18,355 nt of DNA from CAXBCP01 sp963974055 (GTDB lineage: Bacteria; Pseudomonadota; Alphaproteobacteria; MPNO01; UBA830): contig CAXBCP010000054.1 in the NCBI GenBank assembly GCA_963974055.1, positions 1-18,355 on the forward strand, in the 5' to 3' direction. This document shows positions 14,943 through 18,355 of the stretch, in pieces. Below the pieces are notes generated by a model. The model did no database searches, had not been told where the DNA came from, and was given only the letters and a program-made list of their open reading frames with translations. Positions within the stretch are counted from its first letter, which is position 1. Each line of letters starts with the position of its first letter. The translations under genes and the position numbers were made by a program.

Positions 14943-14971
14943 AACAAAGTCGCCGCATCGGTCAATGTCAA
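14943..14971 (-). promoter_or_regulatory. Candidate promoter of the trehalose operon, possibly leaderless
   Basis: A perfect -35 TTGACA (plus coordinates 14966-14971), a 17-base spacer and a weak -10 TTTGTT (14943-14948) would start transcription at or next to the ATG of otsB at 14935. That could explain why no Shine-Dalgarno is seen. The -10 matches consensus at only three positions. Confidence 0.35.
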
Positions 14972-15057
14972 GATTTACCGACGCCGGCCCTGCGGCGTCC
15001 GTCCGTCCGCCGTCTGCGGCAATGACCGCCGAGTTTATTCGCGAAAGGCGCGTCGCT

Positions 15058-15744
15058 TCAGCGCGACGGCTGGCGCGACGGCTGGCGCGAGGCGTCGGCC
15101 AGCCTGGCCGCCTTGCGCCGTTCTCTTTCGGCCCGCCAGGCAGCGAGTTTCTTCCGGCGCTGCTCGGCGTAGTACCGGCGGCGTTCCTCGTTCCACAGCC
15201 GTACCACTTTCTTGGTATAGGGCCGGTTGCGGGCGCGGGTCGTGGAATGGTAATGGGCGACCGCGCGGGTGATCGACCGGTTGGCGCGGCGCAGTTTCGC
15301 AAACAGGGCGGCGGCGTAGCGGGCATTGGTTGCCGGATCGAATGCGTCTTCCAGGGTTTCGAAGGCGTCGGGGTGGTATTTGAGATTCACCTGCAGGCAG
15401 CCGACATCGATATTTCTGACGCCCTCGGCCTTGAGCTTGCGCACCGCCGCGATCGCCGCGGCCTTAGAGGGGAAAAAACGTCCCTTCCCATGGGCAGTAA
15501 CGGTCCATGGCCAGGCAAAACGTGACCGGCTCTTTTTGTCCCAGCGGCCCGATTCGGCAAGGGAAATGGCCTGCAGGATGCCGCCCGGCAACCGCATTTC
15601 GCGTTCGGTGCGGTCGATAATCTTCCGGCAAATATTTGAATTTAAAGCATAAACACCCGCTTCCGGGGCAGCGGAAGCGGCGGGAACCGCGATGCCGGCG
15701 GCAAGCGCCGCACCGAGGGCGGCTCTGATAAGGTACATAATCAT
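15058..15744 (-). CDS. Lytic transglycosylase SLT domain protein (secreted)
   Basis: A 228-aa exported muramidase-like protein cleaving peptidoglycan with 1,6-anhydro product formation. The signal peptide is MIMYLIRAALGAALAAGIAV followed by PAASA, cleavage likely after residue 25. The SLT core starts at LPGGILQAISLAESGRW, with E64 as catalytic acid; NIDVGCLQVNLKYHPDAF is the conserved second motif, and AVAHYHS the third. Between motifs 1 and 2 there is an insert with KGRFFPSKAAAIAAVRKLKAEG. The C-terminus (about 180-228) is very basic (Arg/Lys-rich) and ends in a repeated SRQP, encoded by a 12-bp tandem repeat; it may bind the wall or DNA, or act as an anchor. No clear Shine-Dalgarno precedes either ATG (15744 or 15738). 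It is monocistronic, with no recognisable terminator. Confidence 0.85.
   Translation of the reverse strand: MIMYLIRAALGAALAAGIAVPAASAAPEAGVYALNSNICRKIIDRTEREMRLPGGILQAISLAESGRWDKKSRSRFAWPWTVTAHGKGRFFPSKAAAIAAVRKLKAEGVRNIDVGCLQVNLKYHPDAFETLEDAFDPATNARYAAALFAKLRRANRSITRAVAHYHSTTRARNRPYTKKVVRLWNEERRRYYAEQRRKKLAAWRAERERRKAARLADASRQPSRQPSR
15061..15090. repeat. 12-bp tandem repeat (2.5 copies) in the 3' end of the transglycosylase gene
   Basis: GCGCGACGGCTG is present at 15061-15072 and 15073-15084, and half again at 15085-15090. It encodes the SRQP repeats at the C-terminus, so copy-number change would alter the tail in steps of four residues without a frameshift. Confidence 0.8.
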
Positions 15745-15753
15745 GCTTAATGC

Positions 15754-15799
15754 TGTGCAATTATTGTGCCACGTGCCAATTTCTTGTGCATTGCACGCG
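15754..15799. promoter_or_regulatory. Cluster of TTGTGC/GCAC elements upstream of the transglycosylase gene
   Basis: Within 46 bases there are TGTGCAA, TTGTGCC followed by ACGTGCCAA (with a central CACGTG), and TTGTGCATTGCAC, whose GTGCA-T-TGCAC (15786-15796) is a perfect palindrome. The cluster starts ten bases before the transglycosylase ATG. It could hold operators or only composition bias; no regulator is assigned. Confidence 0.35.
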
Positions 15800-15824
15800 G
15801 ATTGTTAGGTTGCGAACTTTAATC

Positions 15825-15833
15825 TTATCCACA
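15825..15833 (+). promoter_or_regulatory. Perfect DnaA box TTATCCACA
   Basis: The nine-base consensus TTATCCACA occurs once, in the intergenic region between the transglycosylase and the small RNA gene. No second box or DNA-unwinding arrangement is seen, so it suggests regulation or titration by DnaA and not an origin; chance occurrence is possible. Confidence 0.4.
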
Positions 15834-15843
15834 AAATCGGAAA

Positions 15844-15866
15844 AAAATGATTGTTTTCATCATTTT
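15844..15866. promoter_or_regulatory. Inverted repeat AAAATGAT-7-ATCATTTT just upstream of the small RNA promoter
   Basis: Perfect 8-bp arms with a 7-base spacer end five bases before the -35 of the small RNA promoter, a suitable place for an activator or repressor. The minus strand could form a weak A/T hairpin with a T-run, but it would lie inside the transglycosylase leader. Confidence 0.45.
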
Positions 15867-15870
15867 CTTC

Positions 15871-15899
15871 TTGATGACACCGCCATCCCTCCATATATT
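15871..15899 (+). promoter_or_regulatory. Sigma-70 promoter of the small RNA
   Basis: TTGATG (15871-15876), exactly 17 bases, then TATATT (15894-15899). Predicted transcription start is near 15906. The downstream hairpins and terminator make the call stronger than the hexamers alone. Confidence 0.65.
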
Positions 15900-15905
15900 G
15901 CATTG

Positions 15906-16003
15906 CAACACAAGTTGGTTGTCCAAGCGATTTGTGTTCCTCACCTTTCTTGGACGTTTCCTCCCTATCAAACTCAGGCCGCTCTTCGGAGCGGTCTTTT
16001 TTT
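15906..16003 (+). ncRNA. Probable trans-acting small RNA, about 98 nt, with anti-Shine-Dalgarno-like loops
   Basis: A complete RNA gene: promoter upstream, terminator at the end, no credible protein. The 5' part forms a hairpin with stem AACACAA (15907-15913) / TTGTGTT (15932-15938) and an inner TTGG/CCAA. GTCCAAG (15921-15927) can instead pair perfectly with CTTGGAC (15949-15955), giving a pseudoknot or an alternative fold. CU-rich unpaired segments TTCCTCACCTTTCTT and TTTCCTCCC (15957-15965) are complementary to ribosome binding sites, as in alphaproteobacterial regulators such as AbcR or CcsR RNAs; membership in those families is not claimed. The poly-U terminator would suit Hfq binding. 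Likely role: repression of translation of several mRNAs (inference). Confidence 0.72.
15976..16003 (+). terminator. Rho-independent terminator of the small RNA
   Basis: The core stem is CCGCTC-TTCG-GAGCGG, with a stable UUCG tetraloop. It is extendable to AGGCCGCTC/GAGCGGTCT with one G-U pair, and is followed by a run of seven Ts. On the minus strand there is no T-run after the stem, so it does not serve the acetyltransferase gene. Confidence 0.92.
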
Positions 16004-16069
16004 GTTTATAATCAATGGCGTATAAATTTAGTGTCTGGCAGCCATGCTGAATCGTTCAACCGGCGATTA

Positions 16070-16084
16070 TATTGCGATGCAATA
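16070..16084. other. Short perfect hairpin after the acetyltransferase stop
   Basis: TATTGC-GAT-GCAATA lies two bases beyond the minus-strand stop of the acetyltransferase gene. It lacks a T-run; it may protect the 3' end of that mRNA, or mean nothing. Confidence 0.3.
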
Positions 16085-16086
16085 AG

Positions 16087-16656
16087 CTACGCGGATGTAT
16101 CGGGCGCGCTGGCATCGCCGTCGGCCAGTGTCCGGGTCATTAGAACCGAATCCGCCCAGGCGCCGAATTTGAACCCCGCCGACGGCAGAACCCCCGCCAC
16201 CCGAAACCCCAGCTGGCTGTGCAGGCTGATCGACGCGGACGATTCCGACCCGCCGACCACCGCGATCATCTGGCGTTTGCCGAGGCTTTCGCAGCGCGCG
16301 ATCAGTTCCGCCAGCAGCAATGCGCCGTAGCCGCGGCGGAGCCGGTGGGCGGCGATATATATCGAATCCTCGACCGTGAACCGGTAGGCCGAGCGGTCGC
16401 GGAACGGTGCCGCATAGGCGTATCCCTGCACGGCGTCTTCGTCCTCCAGCACCAGCCATGGCAGGCCGAGGGCCGCGAAGCGGCGGAACCGGGCCGTTAT
16501 CTCGGCCGTGTCCGGCGGCACTTCCTCGAACGTCGCGACGCTTGAGCGCACGTAATGGGCGTAAATCTCGGCGATGCGCGCCATGTCGGCTTCCGTGGCA
16601 TCGCGAATCGCGGGGAAGGGGTCCCGCACCCCGTCGCTGGCCGCCGGCGCGCTCAC
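16087..16656 (-). CDS. GNAT acetyltransferase, phosphinothricin/methionine-sulfoximine N-acetyltransferase type
   Basis: A 189-aa GNAT enzyme of the Pat/MnaT group, which acetylates the amino group of glutamate-like toxic compounds (phosphinothricin, methionine sulfoximine or sulfone) with acetyl-CoA. Motifs: IRDATEADMARIAEIYAHYV (17-36), SSVATFEEVPP (38-48), the acetyl-CoA loop RRGYGA (107-112), RQMIAVVGGSESSASISLHS (128-147) and LGFRVAGVLPSAGFKFGAWAD (149-169). The frame is open far upstream but that part is antisense-like and overlaps the amidohydrolase; GTG at 16656 forms a GTGA overlap with the upstream stop and fits the family N-terminus. It is co-transcribed with the N-formylglutamate amidohydrolase. 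Confidence 0.88.
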   Translation of the reverse strand: MSAPAASDGVRDPFPAIRDATEADMARIAEIYAHYVRSSVATFEEVPPDTAEITARFRRFAALGLPWLVLEDEDAVQGYAYAAPFRDRSAYRFTVEDSIYIAAHRLRRGYGALLLAELIARCESLGKRQMIAVVGGSESSASISLHSQLGFRVAGVLPSAGFKFGAWADSVLMTRTLADGDASAPDTSA

Positions 16657-17558
16657 TCTGCCGCCAGGTCCTGCGCCGTCAGTTGCGCGAGGGCGGCGAT
16701 CACGTCGGTCATCTGGGCGGCGATGCGGTCGAAATTGGCGTTCCTGCTGATCTGTATCTCGTCCATGTACAGCGCGCGGTTGATCTCGATCTGCACGGTG
16801 TGGACCCCGTCCCGGGGGCGGCCGTAATGGCGCGTGGTGAAGCCGCCGGCAAACGGCTTGTTGCGGCTGACGATATAGCCGAACCCGGAAATCGTGCGCT
16901 CGATCGCGTCGGTAATATAGGGGGCGCAGGTGCTGCCGAAACAGTCGCCGATGATGAATTCCGCCCGTCCGCGCCCCGCATCGGGGTCCAGCGGGCCGCC
17001 GATGGACGGCATCGAATGGCAGTCGACGACCACGCAATACCCGAATTTCTGCCGGGTCTCGTCGATCAGGGTTTCCAGCGCTTTGTGATAGGGCCGGTAA
17101 TAGGCGTCGATGCGTTTCGCGGCCTCGGTGAAGGTCAGCTTTTCGGGATAGATGTCCTGGCCGCTGGACACCACCTTGGCGATCGTGCCGAGCCCGGCGG
17201 CGACCCTGTTGGATGCGGTGTTCACGTAATCGGGCAGGCGGTCCGAAAACATGCCCTGGTCGAGCTCGAACGGCTCGCGGTTCGCGTCGATAAAGGCGCG
17301 GGGAAACAGGGCGCGCAGCAGCGGCGCGCCGTATGCCGGCGCCGCCGCAAAGAGATCGTCGACGAAACTGTCCTCGGAGCGCCGCAGCGCAACCGGGTCG
17401 AGCCGGGCGCCGGCCACGAAATCGGGCGGGTAGTTGCGGCCGCTATGGGGCGAGGCGAAAACCAGCGGCACCGACCGGGTTTCGGGGTGTCGGATATCGA
17501 AGGCCGTGCTCGGTTCCGGTGAATTCGCCGCGGCGGGCGCGGACTCTTTACTGGACAT
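16653..17558 (-). CDS. N-formylglutamate amidohydrolase family protein
   Basis: A 301-aa FGase-family metal-dependent hydrolase. The family includes HutG-type N-formylglutamate deformylase, which yields formate and glutamate at the end of histidine degradation. Conserved segments: FASPHSGRNYP (34-44, H38), RRSEDSFVDDLF (59-70), LFPRAFIDANREPFELD (84-100), CVVVDCHSMPS (175-185, H181), FIIGDCFGSTCA (201-212) and HTVQIEINRALYMDE (253-267). No other hut gene is in the window, so the real substrate may be another N-acyl amino acid. ATG at 17558 is chosen over the long upstream extension (open to 18155), which overlaps cpdR antisense; no strong ribosome site is seen. Its stop overlaps the acetyltransferase start. 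Confidence 0.9.
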   Translation of the reverse strand: MSSKESAPAAANSPEPSTAFDIRHPETRSVPLVFASPHSGRNYPPDFVAGARLDPVALRRSEDSFVDDLFAAAPAYGAPLLRALFPRAFIDANREPFELDQGMFSDRLPDYVNTASNRVAAGLGTIAKVVSSGQDIYPEKLTFTEAAKRIDAYYRPYHKALETLIDETRQKFGYCVVVDCHSMPSIGGPLDPDAGRGRAEFIIGDCFGSTCAPYITDAIERTISGFGYIVSRNKPFAGGFTTRHYGRPRDGVHTVQIEINRALYMDEIQISRNANFDRIAAQMTDVIAALAQLTAQDLAAE

Positions 17559-17644
17559 CGCTTTGATGTAGCCCAATCGGCGCGGCTTGTCATCTGCCGC
17601 CGCACCCGGTCCTGTAGCCGCGCTGGCGGCTGTCCCGGCGTCTG

Positions 17645-17660
17645 GCGGCCCCCGGGCCGC
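17645..17660. other. GC hairpin in the divergent intergenic region
   Basis: GCGGCCC-CC-GGGCCGC is a perfect short palindrome between the amidohydrolase and cpdR genes, without a T-run on either side. Role unknown; the surrounding 280 bases (17559-17837) hold no other gene. Confidence 0.4.
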
Positions 17661-17701
17661 AGGCTCCTGTGCCCGGCCGATACCCGCGCGCCGGATTATG
17701 G

Positions 17702-17716
17702 TTACCGGATCGTTAA
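17702..17716. promoter_or_regulatory. CtrA-like binding site upstream of cpdR
   Basis: TTAC-CGGATCG-TTAA matches seven of eight bases of the known CtrA consensus TTAA-N7-TTAA. It lies about 120 bases upstream of the cpdR start. CtrA is the cell-cycle regulator whose ClpXP degradation CpdR promotes, so the site would close a feedback loop. A single near-match can occur by chance. Confidence 0.4.
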
Positions 17717-17837
17717 ACCTGTGCGATCGGGTATGTTTACGCTTTCCTAATCGCCGCCGGTTAGCAATAGTGCCCGAAGACCGCCGCGTCGCCCCCGGCG
17801 CGGCCCTGTGAAACAAGAAGCTGCGGACTGGACGAAA

Positions 17838-18209
17838 ATGGCAAGTATTCTTCTCGCGGAAGACGATTCCTCCCTCCGGACATTTCTTGGCAAGGCGCTC
17901 GGCAAGGCCGGCCACATGGTGACGTCCTGCGAAGACGGCGTCGAAGCGATCGCGGCCCTCGAATTGCGGGAATACGACCTGTTGCTGGCCGATATCGTGA
18001 TGCCCGGGATCGACGGGATCGAACTCGCCCAGCGCGCCACCGCGCACCTGCCGGACATCAAGGTGCTGTTCATCACCGGTTTCGCCGCCGTGGCGCTGAA
18101 CGCGCAGAAAACCGGGGCCAACCGCAACGCCAAGATTCTGTCCAAGCCGTTCCACCTGCGCGAACTGGTGCAGGAGGTCGACCGCATCCTCCAGGAAGAA
18201 GCCGCCTGA
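17838..18209 (+). CDS. cpdR: CpdR-like single-domain response regulator
   Basis: A 123-aa stand-alone receiver domain. In Caulobacter and Rhizobiales, unphosphorylated CpdR localises ClpXP and primes it for degradation of CtrA and other substrates. The acidic pocket is LLAEDD (5-10), the phospho-acceptor is D52 in LLLADIVMPGIDGIELA, the switch Thr is in VLFITGFAAVAL, and the conserved Lys is in ILSKPFHLRELV. The strings IVMPGIDGIELA, FITGFAAVALN and SKPFHLR(E/D)LV are particularly characteristic of CpdR. The frame is open from 17808, but MASILLAEDD (ATG 17838) matches the family N-terminus; the ribosome site is weak (GGAC). Its input would be a CckA-ChpT phosphorelay, not in the window. It is divergent from the amidohydrolase gene and 92 bases before tRNA-Val. 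Confidence 0.93.
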   Translation: MASILLAEDDSSLRTFLGKALGKAGHMVTSCEDGVEAIAALELREYDLLLADIVMPGIDGIELAQRATAHLPDIKVLFITGFAAVALNAQKTGANRNAKILSKPFHLRELVQEVDRILQEEAA

Positions 18210-18250
18210 CGCGGCGGAGCGGCCCGGATTTCCCTCCCGGCAGACTAGTG

Positions 18251-18278
18251 CTTGCTATAACTGCCCGGAAACGATAAA
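18251..18278 (+). promoter_or_regulatory. Candidate promoter of tRNA-Val
   Basis: CTTGCT (18251-18256), 16 bases and GATAAA (18273-18278) would start transcription near 18285, where a perfect TGCCTT-TTC-AAGGCA hairpin (18285-18299) forms the tRNA 5' leader. An alternative -10 TATAAC at 18256-18261 has no good -35. Confidence 0.4.
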
Positions 18279-18301
18279 ACGCGCTGCCTTTTCAAGGCAT
18301 C

Positions 18302-18355
18302 GGGCGATTAGCTCAGCGGGAGAGCACTTCGTTGACATCGAAGGGGTCACTGGTT
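18302..18355 (+). tRNA. tRNA-Val (GAC anticodon), 3' end outside the window
   Basis: The acceptor 5' strand GGGCGAT is followed by TA, D arm GCTC-AGCGGGA-GAGC, anticodon arm CTTCG-TTGACAT-CGAAG with anticodon GAC (18334-18336), variable loop GGGTC and the start of the T arm ACTGGTT. The remaining T arm and acceptor strand lie beyond the edge. Confidence 0.93.

Noticed and set aside
15825..15833. Replication origin at the DnaA box
   Set aside because: Only one box is seen, and there are no neighbouring dnaA, hemE, parAB or repeated boxes.
15750..16025. 91-aa plus-strand ORF in the intergenic region
   Set aside because: It runs through the small RNA promoter, hairpins and terminator, and has no ribosome site; Cys/His/Phe-rich composition unlike its neighbours.
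18302..18355. tRNA-associated integration site
   Set aside because: No integrase, repeat of the tRNA 3' end or mobile gene is visible, and the tRNA 3' part is outside the window.

Overview
The window looks like a piece of an alphaproteobacterial chromosome. It is GC-rich (about two thirds GC by eye) with strong third-position GC in genes. It carries a clear cpdR cell-cycle response regulator, a family typical of Alphaproteobacteria, next to an N-formylglutamate amidohydrolase gene and a tRNA-Val. It also carries an otsB/GH15/otsA/glk trehalose operon. The content is mostly ordinary metabolism. I see no insertion sequence, phage gene, CRISPR array or defence system.

Left part (1-4295, minus strand): gamma-glutamyltransferase-like enzyme, then a YtcJ-type amidohydrolase, then a D-threonine aldolase/D-serine dehydratase-family enzyme that runs off the left edge before its metal-binding C-terminus. 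The spacing (55 bases, then a GTGA overlap) suggests one transcription unit for amino-acid or peptide-derivative catabolism.

Small-gene and non-coding part (4296-5446): an 87-aa conserved-looking small protein and a separate 49-aa Ala/Lys/Pro-rich small ORF, both minus. They are preceded by an unusually AT-rich stretch with a perfect inverted repeat. Next comes a gene-free stretch with a probable structured small RNA on the plus strand, ending in an intrinsic terminator with eight Ts.

Middle (5447-10035): an M20 amidohydrolase gene (minus) diverges from a three-gene plus-strand operon: acyl-CoA dehydrogenase, class III CoA-transferase, and a two-hotdog MaoC/mesaconyl-CoA-hydratase-like enzyme. 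The trio resembles itaconate or mesaconate CoA-ester pathways. The intergenic region holds an extragenic palindromic repeat and a perfect 7-bp-arm operator-like dyad.

Trehalose operon (14935 down to 10042, minus): otsB, a GH15 glycosidase, otsA and glk, with overlapping or abutting stops and starts. Together they can make trehalose from UDP-glucose and glucose-6-phosphate and, if the GH15 enzyme is a trehalase, split it and re-phosphorylate the glucose.

Right part (15058-18355): a secreted lytic transglycosylase-like protein (minus); a 340-base intergenic region holding a perfect DnaA box and a very convincing ~100-nt small RNA gene (promoter, hairpins, CU-rich anti-Shine-Dalgarno-like loops, terminator); a translationally coupled N-formylglutamate amidohydrolase and GNAT acetyltransferase pair (minus); then cpdR (plus) with a CtrA-like site upstream; and finally the first 54 bases of tRNA-Val(GAC).

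The most interesting items are the small RNA at about 15906-16003, the second candidate RNA at about 5254-5410, the trehalose make-and-break operon, and the possible CtrA-CpdR feedback site.
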